Source of the DNA: an uncultured Clostridia bacterium
Lineage (GTDB): Bacteria > Bacillota > Clostridia > Lachnospirales > Cellulosilyticaceae
NCBI GenBank assembly: GCA_937921505.1
Contig: CAKZUB010000007.1
Location: forward strand, 1 to 64,000
Length of the DNA stretch: 64,000 nucleotides
Direction: 5' to 3'
Shown piece by piece: positions 1 to 8,617 of this stretch; within the stretch, counting starts at the first letter, position 1, and every line of letters begins with the position of its first letter. A model generated the notes under the pieces. That model had not been told where the DNA came from. It ran no database searches and saw nothing but the letters and a program-made list of their open reading frames with translations. The position numbers were made by a program, and so were the translations under genes.

Positions 1-23
1 ACTTAATGTTTTCATGATAACAG

Positions 24-88
24 AAGAAGTTAGCGGATAAAATAATCTGATGCATAATGCAACAGAATAATTTGTCTACTAACTTCTT
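24..88. repeat. Long imperfect hairpin at left edge
   Basis: Two arms of about 26 bases (24-49 and 63-88) are imperfect inverted repeats. The outer ten bases pair perfectly and the loop itself contains the perfect short palindrome TGCATAATGCA. A T-rich stretch follows on the plus-strand side, so it could terminate a plus-strand transcript entering from outside the window. It could also be the end of a small inverted-repeat element that cut into the DUF4011 remnant, whose reading frame stops inside the left arm. Confidence 0.45.
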
Positions 89-617
89 TTATTTTGTCTG
101 ATATTGGTTTAATCAAAAGCAGGTAATGTGTGGAATAACAACCTAGTTGCAATACAAATGGAGAAGTTAATGACTCTAACGTTAAGTTAACTGGCACAAG
201 AACAAGTGGAGATGTAATAATCTGTTCTGAATGCTCACTTTCTTTCCATTTTAAGAACCCAAACGAAAGATATAATATATTAGTTCCTTGCTCCTCTTTC
301 GCAAGTTTAGATTTATTTCTAAGGCTAGCTAATGTTTTTTGTTGTTCGGCTATAGATTTACTTGTCTTGAAATCTCCTTCAAAAAGTGATATTTACACCT
401 CTGTATCATCATCTTCTAAATATGTCTCTTGTACTGGTCTAGGAAATGATAGCTTTCTTTCCTGATTTACAAGTTGGTCAAACAACTCAAAAATATCTGG
501 TTCTGAAATAGCTAGTGTTGATCTTGTTGTTTCTTTATAATTAATAAGACGATTTCGTTTACCTAAGTCCAATAACTTATTTTTCCATTTTTCGATTTTC
601 ATATCAATTGCTGCCAT
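30..617 (-). pseudogene. Truncated DUF4011-type helicase remnant
   Basis: The first 74 codons, from a well-spaced AGGAGAG ribosome binding site, match the start of large DUF4011 superfamily I helicases (WKNKLLDLGKRNRLINY). An in-frame TAA at 393-395 interrupts the gene. The same frame then continues with more of the family signature: a KEEQGTNILYLSFGFLKW block followed by SPLVLVPVNLTL and SPFVLQL. After about position 155 the similarity stops and the frame closes at 30-32. Full-length members are many hundreds of residues longer, with helicase motifs that are absent here. Such proteins occur in anti-phage islands, which fits the neighbours. This is a decayed, 3'-deleted gene, and the in-frame stop could only be doubted as a sequencing error. 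Confidence 0.72.
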
Positions 618-1003
618 TTGTTCTCTCCTAAACCCTATTTCTTAATTATATAAACTACTCTACTTCTATTTAATTTAATATCCTTCCTAACTATAGCTTT
701 TCCATCATATATTTAATAAAGGCTCTAATTTTCTTAATTTAGTCAGATGCACTTCTGCTTGATTACTCTCTTTTTAAAAATAGGCTTATTTATCTAATTA
801 TACCAGACTTATTTAAATAGTCCAAATATAAAGTACATCTATGTTAAGAACTGATTTTGTATGACCTTGTTTATAAAATTATCATAAGTCTTATTAGTAT
901 GAGTTTAGCTTGGAGGTAAGGATAAATAAAAAGAACCTTCGATGTTTGAAATTTATATTAAAACTTCAAATCCTGAAGGTCCTTCTATTTTATGATATAT
1001 AAG
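618..1003. other. Intergenic region between two gene remnants
   Basis: These bases hold no ORF I can support. The part next to 617 carries the ribosome binding site of the broken DUF4011 gene and presumably its old promoter, which I cannot place with confidence. The only clear structure is the terminator hairpin at 932-983. Confidence 0.5.
932..983 (-). terminator. Terminator behind Abi remnant and darTG
   Basis: Imperfect inverted repeat: GAACCTTC...GTTTGAA on the left and TTCAAATCCTGAAGGTCC on the right, with an AT-rich loop. Read on the minus strand the stem is followed by a run of T (TTCTTTTTATTT), so it should end the minus-strand darT-darG-Abi transcript. The plus-strand side also has a short T-rich tail, so it may work in both directions. 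Confidence 0.6.
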
Positions 1004-1204
1004 TTAAATTTTTGTTAATTCATTTTCCCAATTAGTAGGGAAGTCTATGTGCCTTAATGAAATATCAACTTTATATTCTTCCATTAAAGCCACCAAAGTA
1101 GGGATGAATTTTGAATTCCAATTCTTTTGGCATTTTAGGTAATACAGCAAAAGACCAGTTTTAATCCCATATGTGTCAACAACCTTTTCTATATAAAAAA
1201 AATC
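1004..1204 (-). pseudogene. C-terminal remnant of Abi-family protein
   Basis: A 66-codon open frame without a start ends at 1004-1006. Its final part, LVALMEEYKVDISLRHIDFP followed by TNWENEL, resembles the C-terminus of Abi_2 (AbiD/AbiF-type abortive infection) proteins, which typically end in a segment of the form 'GFPxNW'. It opens right after a TGA at 1205-1207 beside a run of eight T (minus strand). The sequence before that run, in another frame, is also hydrophobic and start-less, so a slippage frameshift or a deletion has removed the rest. It lies directly downstream of darG. No functional product is expected. Confidence 0.55.
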
Positions 1205-1280
1205 TCATAACAAGAAATGATATGGACATAATCAGAAAGGTATTACTTACAATGCATAAGCGTAGAAACATCTCATATTC

Positions 1281-2300
1281 TTATCCGTGCATGCTATATC
1301 CGGTTAATGTCTGCTCTATAATGTTCTCTTCATTCAATTTATATATACCTGATAAAATATCCTGTGTTGAAAAACGATTTGCTTTATCATCTGACCACAA
1401 CTTGAAACTTTGTACTATTTCATCTTCTGTTAGTACTCTCTTTTCCTCAATTAGGTATAAGATAGTTGCTAAACATTCTAGTTCATGGTTAGTAGCAATC
1501 TTGTTTACAAAATCAGCTGACTTCTTAATAGACAGTTTAAGTTCATTAAGGGTTGTTTCTACTTTTCCACTAACTATCTTATTATATAAAATCTTATATG
1601 CTTCTTCTGTATCTTTTACACCATGATACTTTTGAAATTCTTTAATACTTCGGCTAATAATAGCAATGGAGTTATCATACGGTCCATATTTGTCTCTTTT
1701 AAATTTAAAATAATTTTGTCTTGCAAATGCATTCACTATATAAGCTGTTTTTTGTAACCTTAAGGGATCGAACTTATTAAGCTCTTTTTTTATTTCCATT
1801 AACACTAGCGCCGACATACTTAATTTAGGTTCTACAGCTGGTTGTGCTACATAATTTTTTGATGGCTCATAGATAAACACTTGTACATCATCTGGTAAAA
1901 CCGAGAGTTTCTTTTCAATTAATGCTTTTACCTCGCTCCATATTAATCCACCATTACCGCTACCTAGTGGTGGTATAGCAATAGACTTTATACCTGAATT
2001 CCTAATCAATTGTATAAGTGCATCTAAACCAGTATCTACATACTCCATTCTAGATTTTGCTCGCCACTTATCTTTTGTAGGAAAGTTAATAATAAGCTTA
2101 CTCTTTTCTTTATAAAAGTGTATTATCCCAACCCTAAGGCTGCCATTCTTACATGCTTTTACATAGTCAATATTATTCTCCGGATACTTCATTTTAAATT
2201 GATAAGCAATTCCTTTACCCATGTATCCTTCACAATTAACGGTGTTTACGAGGGCTTCTGCTGATGATTTTAATAAATCTCCTGTTGTATAATTAATCAT
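1281..2300 (-). CDS. darG: DarG macrodomain antitoxin (DNA ADP-ribosyl glycohydrolase)
   Basis: Antitoxin of the DarTG system. Its macrodomain removes ADP-ribose that DarT attaches to thymidine in DNA, and its C-terminal part is known in the family to bind and block DarT. The macrodomain covers about residues 1-150: GDLL, ALVNTVNCEGYMGKGIAYQF, FPTKDKWR (the Lys is at the family's catalytic position) and the IPPLGSGNGGL loop. Residues from about 165 to the end form the extra C-terminal domain expected for DarG. The ATG at 2300 is chosen because it has a strong AAAGGGG site just upstream; an in-frame TTG at 2318 lies before that site. It starts 24 bases after the darT stop, so the two are co-transcribed. 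339 residues. Confidence 0.88.
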   Translation of the reverse strand: MINYTTGDLLKSSAEALVNTVNCEGYMGKGIAYQFKMKYPENNIDYVKACKNGSLRVGIIHFYKEKSKLIINFPTKDKWRAKSRMEYVDTGLDALIQLIRNSGIKSIAIPPLGSGNGGLIWSEVKALIEKKLSVLPDDVQVFIYEPSKNYVAQPAVEPKLSMSALVLMEIKKELNKFDPLRLQKTAYIVNAFARQNYFKFKRDKYGPYDNSIAIISRSIKEFQKYHGVKDTEEAYKILYNKIVSGKVETTLNELKLSIKKSADFVNKIATNHELECLATILYLIEEKRVLTEDEIVQSFKLWSDDKANRFSTQDILSGIYKLNEENIIEQTLTGYSMHG

Positions 2301-2324
2301 TATGTTCACCCCTTTCAAGGCCTA

Positions 2325-2921
2325 TTAATCAAACCACTTTTGTATATTTACATACGGTGGAGGTACTTCTATACCATTTTCCTTTAAAATGTTTTCAACG
2401 ACTTTTTTAGTTTCCTCGTCTTTTACACAAATTGAAGTAAAGGAACTTACTGGTATAACTAAATCTGTTAGACATTCTGCCATTTTAACATTTTTAATAT
2501 AGTCGTCTTCTGTTCCTAACGTATGCATTGCTTCCCAGTCAATAGCATCCATACCTTCATCATATTCTAATAAGTAAGCTTCTGTTTCACCTGAAAGAGG
2601 ATGCCTAGGTAATACTTTGAAGTTGTTGCGCCTTGCATCGGTTCTTTTCAACGTTATATAAATAAAATTTTCATTTACATAGGTACTTTTCACTGCTTTA
2701 TCAAATGATGAATAGGGATGAAAATGAAATGGCACATACTCATCTAAGCCTAATTCAGTACGCTTTGTGATAATCCTTTGGTCCGCAACATCGTCAAAAT
2801 CTACATTATGAGTCTTTACTAATTTTCTTGATGCTAAACCCTTCTCTATAATAGATTCTAAATTACTTAACTTCGTCAAATGATATAATAATCTTCCATC
2901 TTTAACATCTTGCATTGCCAT
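2325..2921 (-). CDS. darT: DarT ssDNA thymidine ADP-ribosyltransferase toxin
   Basis: NAD-dependent toxin of the DUF4433/DarT family that ADP-ribosylates thymidine in single-stranded DNA, blocking replication and phage multiplication. Visible landmarks: YHLT at residues 13-16 (NAD-binding His), NLESIIEKGL next to it, YVPFHFHPYSSF at 62-73, and the catalytic Glu at about 149 in VKMAECL. The length of 198 residues is normal for the family. A G-rich ribosome binding site (GGGGGG) stands about ten bases before the ATG. It is the upstream gene of the pair, with darG following closely, as is usual. It appears intact, consistent with the intact antitoxin. Confidence 0.88.
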   Translation of the reverse strand: MAMQDVKDGRLLYHLTKLSNLESIIEKGLASRKLVKTHNVDFDDVADQRIITKRTELGLDEYVPFHFHPYSSFDKAVKSTYVNENFIYITLKRTDARRNNFKVLPRHPLSGETEAYLLEYDEGMDAIDWEAMHTLGTEDDYIKNVKMAECLTDLVIPVSSFTSICVKDEETKKVVENILKENGIEVPPPYVNIQKWFD

Positions 2922-3216
2922 GGTTGTTGTTCCCCCCGATACCCATACTTCAAATAGTATTTATTCTTTTTATGTGCTTAATTACTTCTATTTTAGCATG
3001 AAAAGATATTCCAAATCAAATATAACTAATCTAAGTTACTGTCAAAGAAATTTAGGCAGAATCCATGGTATATTTTTCATATTTTGTATTTCTAGAAATG
3101 TGCATAGATATTCTTCACTTATTTATTGGTGGAAAATTGAGTTAATAATAAATAAAAATATTTTTCTCTATGAATTAAAGGATTCTTTATAAAAATCCTA
3201 TGTAACATCATGGTAA

Positions 3217-3756
3217 TTAATCTCCTTGAAAAACCTTCTCAACTAAACTTTTGAATTCATTATATGCCCTATTTTCTGGAAGATATCTCAAACTATTTAC
3301 AAGACTACTATAATACCATTTATGTTCATTCTTATCCTTAACATTAAATCTTTCCCAAAGTTTATCCCCTATGTCTTGAAAATCCCGGTCTATGGCTCTC
3401 ATATTTGAAAGCTTATCTCCTAAAGCCACAACCCCTATATCTACATTTTTTTCTTTAGCCAACGTATCAATGGTATATCCTTTTCTTTCTTTCCAACTTT
3501 TTGATTTATCTTCACTTTCAGAAGCAACTAAATCTGCAATTCTTTGATTGAATTCCGCTCTAATTATTTCATAAGTTGCATCGGTATCTTCAACTACATC
3601 ATGAAGTATGGCTGCACAAATTAAATCTTCATCTGTTGTAAGTTGTGAAACAATTATTCCTGCTTCTAAGGGGTGTAAAATATAAGGTGTATTTGTTCCT
3701 TTTCTGAATTGATTAGCATGTGCCTTTGTTGCAAAAAGTATTGCTTTATTTATCAT
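3217..3756 (-). CDS. Small RelA/SpoT-like HD-domain hydrolase
   Basis: A 179-residue stand-alone HD domain of the MESH1/SpoT hydrolase type. Metal-binding residues are recognisable: HPLEAG (His28), ILHDVVEDT (His52-Asp53 and the ED pair), and GDKLSNMR (Asp114) near the end of the domain. RKGTNTPYILHP matches the first motif of (p)ppGpp hydrolases. No synthetase or regulatory domain is present. It may hydrolyse (p)ppGpp or a related nucleotide, but substrate cannot be read from sequence. Ribosome binding site AAGGAG lies nine bases before the ATG. It lies between darTG and the restriction operon, so a defence-related alarmone role is possible but speculative. Confidence 0.8.
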   Translation of the reverse strand: MINKAILFATKAHANQFRKGTNTPYILHPLEAGIIVSQLTTDEDLICAAILHDVVEDTDATYEIIRAEFNQRIADLVASESEDKSKSWKERKGYTIDTLAKEKNVDIGVVALGDKLSNMRAIDRDFQDIGDKLWERFNVKDKNEHKWYYSSLVNSLRYLPENRAYNEFKSLVEKVFQGD

Positions 3757-3896
3757 TTATTAATTCTCCTTCTCAATAATTTATACTGTCTCTTCTTAGC
3801 CGCCATAGTAGCCCCTTATTTTTGTATTACCTTGACGTGTTACTGTTATTATAATACAAAATTATAGACTATGGTTAATTTTTAGACAAAATAAAA

Positions 3897-3914
3897 CCAA
3901 GGATTTCTCCTTGG
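3897..3914 (-). terminator. Terminator of the hsd transcript
   Basis: Perfect 7-bp stem CCAAGGA / TCCTTGG with, on the minus strand, a GAAA tetraloop followed by TTTTATTTTG. This is a classic intrinsic terminator, placed downstream of hsdR and the broken small gene. Confidence 0.85.
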
Positions 3915-3935
3915 CTACAAGCTCATGAACTCATA

Positions 3936-4146
3936 TTATTTGAACAGTTTTTTAATCAGTTTAAAGATATCAAAACTTGTCTTGTTATAAACCTTATTGT
4001 ACACATATTTCTTAGGATTTCTAAGCTATCCCCATCCACGTGGCATTTTAAGTCCTGCTCTATGGACTAACTGTCTTTTAAGACTCGTTCTTGCTGCAAT
4101 ACGCTTTTTTATACTCGGCTTTCTCATTCCAAATTTCAAAGGCATC
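3936..4146 (-). pseudogene. Broken small phage-like gene
   Basis: Starts MPLKFGMRKPSIKKRIAART and would continue through SLKRQLVHRAGLKMPRGWG into NPKKYVYNKVYNKTS and a basic C-terminus, about 68 residues in all. The NPKK-x-x-YNKVYNKT ending resembles small basic proteins found in Firmicute mobile DNA; function unknown. It is disabled twice: one extra T near 4079 (GTCTTTAAAAG) shifts the frame and creates an immediate stop, and an amber TAG at 4026-4028 replaces what is probably a Trp codon. It lies 31 bases after hsdR and before the terminator. Confidence 0.6.
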
Positions 4147-4177
4147 AGCTCCTTATAGTATATCTTTTTCTATGTAT

Positions 4178-7100
4178 TTATTTCTCACCATATTTAGATT
4201 GTGTTTCAGCCACTACTCCCGCATTGTGATTATCTACGATTATGATAGGATGATATTTTTGTTTTATTTCAGCCATGAATTCTGGCAATTCGTTTCTTAA
4301 AGTCATCATATGTTTTAATTTGTTGCCTGCTGATTTATGCGTTGCCCTATCATAATCTACATTTTGGGCTAATTCATCTTTATAAGGTACTTCTTTAGAT
4401 TGCGTGATTAAGAATGTATTTACAGATTTACAGAGCCAATCTCTATCAATTCCCCATCTATCTGCTAATTCATTAATGTTAGCTTTTAATTGCTTCTCTT
4501 TCCAAATATCAAAGGCATCATCAAAATTTAAGTTATAAGGCAAATTTCCAGGTACTAATTCAGTATCTACAAATTCCTTTAGCAGATGTGCTTTATGATC
4601 CTCACCCATATCACTCAGTTCTTGAATTTGTTCATAGATTATACGTAAGGTTTCACCATCTACCGTTTGAATACCACTTACATTACTCACTTTCGAGCCA
4701 ATTAATCCAAGTATATGAGCTGCATCAATTACTTGAGTTCCTGTGAGCTTTGTTTTCCCAACAAGTGGTTTAATAATACTTGGCAACGGATCACCCTGTT
4801 CATCATTTCTTGTCAAATTTTTATAGGCTCCTATATATTTTAGCCAAGTATGCTCATCAATACCAAAGGTACTATCATCCCATTTATATTCATAATATTG
4901 TGCTACTAAATCCCACTGTCCCTTTGCATTTTTAAAAGCAAAAGTAAACTTGTCCTTCTTTTGTTTGTCATCTTTTATTTCTTGCCATGAAGAAGTATCA
5001 GGTAGTGACTCAACCATTTGTAAAACCTTTATATTAAATTTTTTAACCGCCACACTATATGTATCAACAATTGCTTTACTACTGCTTCCGCCACTACCAT
5101 ATAATTTTAACGCAGTTTCTACTGTTTCTTTTGTCATCCTTGGATACTGAAAATTAACAATAGTCCCAAACTCTTTATTCTTACCAAATACACGGTTTGT
5201 ACGAGAATATGCTTGAATTAAGCTTTGTAGTTCTAATTTTCTATCAACATACAGTGTATTTAATCGTTGAGAATCATATCCTGTGAGCAATTGTTCTGCC
5301 ACAATCACCAAGTCTATATTCTTTTTATTACGTCCGCTTCCACCATAAGTTGCACGGTTCACCACATCTTCAAAATATGCGTCCTCTCCACACTTTTTAT
5401 CACCTAGAATAAATTCAATACCTGTAAATTCAGAATAATCCTTAAACATTCCTTTGATCATTTCTGGCGAAACATTATCGCTATTATTTTCATTTTCAAT
5501 TTTATTTTTATTTCCAAAGCTAAATGTCATGGCAATATTTATTTTTTCTCCACGCTCATTTAATTGCTTCTTAAATTCATCATAAAATGCAATCACTCGA
5601 TCTTTGTACTTAGCTGTTAAAATAGCATTAAATTCTCTCCCTTGAGATTGAGTCTCCCAGTTATTTAATATTTCCTCTACAACCCTTGGAATATGCGTTT
5701 CATCTTGATAGATCAAAATCTTTCTTTTACTCGCCTCTATTTCCACTTCTGCTTCAGATAATTCTTGTACCTTACGTTCAATATCTCTATCAGAAAGCTC
5801 AGGATTTTCTTCTTTGATTTTTTCTACTAACTGTTCTCTTAAATCATCATAAGTTTTAAATTCACCAGTATTTATATAATCAACATGAAAACCTAAAACA
5901 TTTCCATCTGATATCGCCTCGTCAATGGTATACTCATGAAGCGATGGTCCAAATAGCTTTTCTGTCGTGTTAATGACTTCACTTTTTTCATTTATTTTTC
6001 CTTTAATATTATTTTCATCAAATAAAGGTGTTCCCGTAAAACCATAGAAAAGACCATTTTTTCTAAAATAATTTGTAATTGTTCCCATCATCTGTCCCAT
6101 TGTTGTTCTATGAGCTTCATCTATGATAAATACAATTTTTTTATCTAATAAAGTAGTGTCCTGAGCTTCTTCTAATTCTTTAACAACTTCATTAAGCTTA
6201 AATGTGGTTGTAACTACAATACCTCGTTTCTGTAATTTAAGTTTATTTTTTAATTGATAGGTGTATGCTGTATCATCAACATCTACTGGCTCATAAGCTG
6301 AATAGGCCTTAAATTTCTTGCTAGTAGTCTTATCCAGTTCTCGTCTATCAACTAAAAATACTACTTTATCAAATCCTACACGAGTAGATAAAAATAAAGC
6401 TGTCTTAAAACTAGTAATTGTTTTTCCTGAACCAGTTGTATGCCAAACAAATCCTCCATGGGGTATACCCTCATTATCCCATCCAAAAGCAGCACCCTCC
6501 ACTGCTTGCAATGCATAAACCTGATAGGGACGCATGAGCATATGTTTCCTGTCTTCCTCTTTTTCCGCCTCATCAATGACTAAATAATCTCCAACCATTT
6601 GATGTGCCATAGGTATCATTAAAAAATGTTCAATAACTTTTTGCCAATTATTTACCGCTTTATTCTTTTTATCTGCCCAATGAAAAACAAAAGCAGGATT
6701 GAAATCATTAATAGATTTTGGTGTTGCAAAATATCGCGTTTCTATTTCTGTAGTAATTAACATCATCTGTGAAAATACCATAAAGTTATTACAATATTCA
6801 CCATCTCTATAATACCTTTTAAACTGTCCATAGGCTTCATCTAATGACTTATCCGTACGTTTTTGTTCTATATTAATTAAAGGTAATCCATTGATTAGTA
6901 AAACTATATCAAATCGATTATTATTAGCAGTTACTACCTCCCTTGCAATACGGTAACTCGAGTCACCACCTCTTACCTCAGCTTTTTTTAATATAGTTAA
7001 AGTAATCTGTTTCCTAGTTATATTGGGATTGTCATCACGATAAATCCCATCAATTTTTCCTTTAGATTCTTCAATTGACAATATTTTAGAAGCTTCATAA

Positions 7101-7348
7101 CTATTGCTGATTTGACCTACTTTATCCATTACCTGTTTAAACTCATTATCCGTTAACTCTACACCTTCAAGTTGATCCGCATTTATACGATTCAGCTCAC
7201 CTCGCCAATGATTAATTAGATCAGATACCGTTACTTTCTTCTTATTTCCGTTTAAGTACTCAGGAGCCTCCCATTTATATTTTTCTAGTCCTTTCACGAA
7301 ATTCTCCTGAAAAGCCCTTTCAGAAGCATTCTTAGGTGCATTACTCAT
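4178..7348 (-). CDS. hsdR: Type I restriction enzyme R subunit (HsdR)
   Basis: Motor and nuclease subunit of the type I restriction complex. The N-terminal PD-(D/E)xK nuclease shows Asp148 in FDIVL, Glu161 and Lys163 in NIEQK, and the Q-box QFKRYY shortly after. The superfamily 2 translocase follows: Walker A GSGKT at 306-310, DEAH at 410-413, TGTP at 438-441, and the second RecA-like half up to the LIQAYSRTNR arginine-finger region. The rest is the helical C-terminal part that docks on HsdM/HsdS. 1056 residues is normal and no disruption is seen. It is the last gene of hsdM-hsdS-hsdR, 15 bases after hsdS, with a GAGGAG ribosome binding site. Confidence 0.96.
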   Translation of the reverse strand: MSNAPKNASERAFQENFVKGLEKYKWEAPEYLNGNKKKVTVSDLINHWRGELNRINADQLEGVELTDNEFKQVMDKVGQISNSYEASKILSIEESKGKIDGIYRDDNPNITRKQITLTILKKAEVRGGDSSYRIAREVVTANNNRFDIVLLINGLPLINIEQKRTDKSLDEAYGQFKRYYRDGEYCNNFMVFSQMMLITTEIETRYFATPKSINDFNPAFVFHWADKKNKAVNNWQKVIEHFLMIPMAHQMVGDYLVIDEAEKEEDRKHMLMRPYQVYALQAVEGAAFGWDNEGIPHGGFVWHTTGSGKTITSFKTALFLSTRVGFDKVVFLVDRRELDKTTSKKFKAYSAYEPVDVDDTAYTYQLKNKLKLQKRGIVVTTTFKLNEVVKELEEAQDTTLLDKKIVFIIDEAHRTTMGQMMGTITNYFRKNGLFYGFTGTPLFDENNIKGKINEKSEVINTTEKLFGPSLHEYTIDEAISDGNVLGFHVDYINTGEFKTYDDLREQLVEKIKEENPELSDRDIERKVQELSEAEVEIEASKRKILIYQDETHIPRVVEEILNNWETQSQGREFNAILTAKYKDRVIAFYDEFKKQLNERGEKINIAMTFSFGNKNKIENENNSDNVSPEMIKGMFKDYSEFTGIEFILGDKKCGEDAYFEDVVNRATYGGSGRNKKNIDLVIVAEQLLTGYDSQRLNTLYVDRKLELQSLIQAYSRTNRVFGKNKEFGTIVNFQYPRMTKETVETALKLYGSGGSSSKAIVDTYSVAVKKFNIKVLQMVESLPDTSSWQEIKDDKQKKDKFTFAFKNAKGQWDLVAQYYEYKWDDSTFGIDEHTWLKYIGAYKNLTRNDEQGDPLPSIIKPLVGKTKLTGTQVIDAAHILGLIGSKVSNVSGIQTVDGETLRIIYEQIQELSDMGEDHKAHLLKEFVDTELVPGNLPYNLNFDDAFDIWKEKQLKANINELADRWGIDRDWLCKSVNTFLITQSKEVPYKDELAQNVDYDRATHKSAGNKLKHMMTLRNELPEFMAEIKQKYHPIIIVDNHNAGVVAETQSKYGEK

Positions 7349-7363
7349 AACTTACGCTCCTCT

Positions 7364-8617
7364 CTAAATAAACATTTCATTTAAGTATGCTTTTTTAATA
7401 TCTTGTAATTTCTCAAGCTTACGCTGATGAAGGGTGATAAGGTCGTCGAGGTTCTTAAAAAATGATCCTATCTGTTTTTGCTCTAATTTAGATTTAGGGT
7501 AAGGTATCTTCACTTTTTCAATTTCATTCTTATTAATTTTCTTTGGAAAAGCTATGTGTAGTGTTCTATGCCATAAGTCTTTTTTTACAGTTTCTGAATA
7601 TATACTTTCTTTCAAAAAGTATGGATTAAGTTCTTTACATTTTAGCAATGCAAGACTTACATAGTATGCCGTTGGCTCATTCAGATCAAAAACATTTGCT
7701 GTCCCAATGTCCCCAATACGAGTCATTAAGACATCACCTTTTTCAGGGAAAACTTTAAATTCACTCTTAAAAGCTTCTTCAGAAATATATTTTTCTGATT
7801 TCAATGTTTTGATATTTTCAACTGAAAGAAACATTATACCGCTGTCAGTGTATTTCGGTGTTTGATGAGTTCCATCATGAACTTCTGTCAACTCCCCCAA
7901 CTTACACTGTTCCCAATCGTCAGTAAAACCAGCAAATCTTAATTTTGGCTTACGTTCTCCTTCAGCAGGAAACATCTCCGTAAGATATGCTTTTTTTAAT
8001 GCTTTCATCTTTTCTAACTTACGCTGGTGAAGGCTGATAAAGTTATCGAGCTGCTTGAAATACACTCCAATTTTATTTTGTTCTTCAACATTATTAGGTA
8101 GTGAAATTGTAAATTCTGACAAAGATTTTTGACTAACACCCTTTGCTGTGCCACCGGTCGATAGTGCAGTTAATCTATTAAAGATATTTGGAGATCCTAA
8201 AACTGTAGCGAGGTAATTTTCTGTAATAATTTTTTCATCCACTTCAAACGCTATAGTTCTTTGGCTAAGGATATATCGCTTATTATCAGGTACTTGAGCT
8301 ACATTTCCCATTGGAGCTTCTGTCGTAAAAAGCACTTGTCCTTGGTGCAACTCATTTCCTGACATCCAAGCATCATATAGCTCTTGATTGCCATAATGAG
8401 CATCTATTGATTCATCAATGTACCCGTTCTTTACATTCAATGCTGAAAGCGCTAAGTAACCTGCTTCACTCCAATCAAGCCCTAGTTTTTTAGGTGTTCT
8501 TCCTCTAAAATCAATCACTTTTTGAATACTATCAAGTAACTTACGCTGTTCCCAAGCTTCAGCATTTTTGAACTCTTTAAATCGTCTTTTCGGTACATTT
8601 TTCTTATTTCCACTCAT
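7364..8617 (-). CDS. hsdS: Type I restriction specificity subunit (HsdS)
   Basis: Determines the DNA target of the complex. It has two target-recognition domains, each introduced by a W-E-Q-x-K-L motif (EAWEQRKLLDS near residue 20; DDWEQCKLGEL near 235). Each is closed by a conserved helical repeat, LHQRKLEKMKALKKAYLTEM and LHQRKLEKLQDIKKAYLNEM. 417 residues is typical. The start ATG overlaps the hsdM stop (TAATG), behind a GGAGGTG site, which implies translational coupling. The near-identical helical repeats are also similar at DNA level and could allow domain swapping by recombination. Confidence 0.95.
   Translation of the reverse strand: MSGNKKNVPKRRFKEFKNAEAWEQRKLLDSIQKVIDFRGRTPKKLGLDWSEAGYLALSALNVKNGYIDESIDAHYGNQELYDAWMSGNELHQGQVLFTTEAPMGNVAQVPDNKRYILSQRTIAFEVDEKIITENYLATVLGSPNIFNRLTALSTGGTAKGVSQKSLSEFTISLPNNVEEQNKIGVYFKQLDNFISLHQRKLEKMKALKKAYLTEMFPAEGERKPKLRFAGFTDDWEQCKLGELTEVHDGTHQTPKYTDSGIMFLSVENIKTLKSEKYISEEAFKSEFKVFPEKGDVLMTRIGDIGTANVFDLNEPTAYYVSLALLKCKELNPYFLKESIYSETVKKDLWHRTLHIAFPKKINKNEIEKVKIPYPKSKLEQKQIGSFFKNLDDLITLHQRKLEKLQDIKKAYLNEMFI

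Noticed and set aside
1171..1626. Plus-strand 151-codon frame
   Set aside because: Antisense to darG, no ribosome binding site and no protein-like features.
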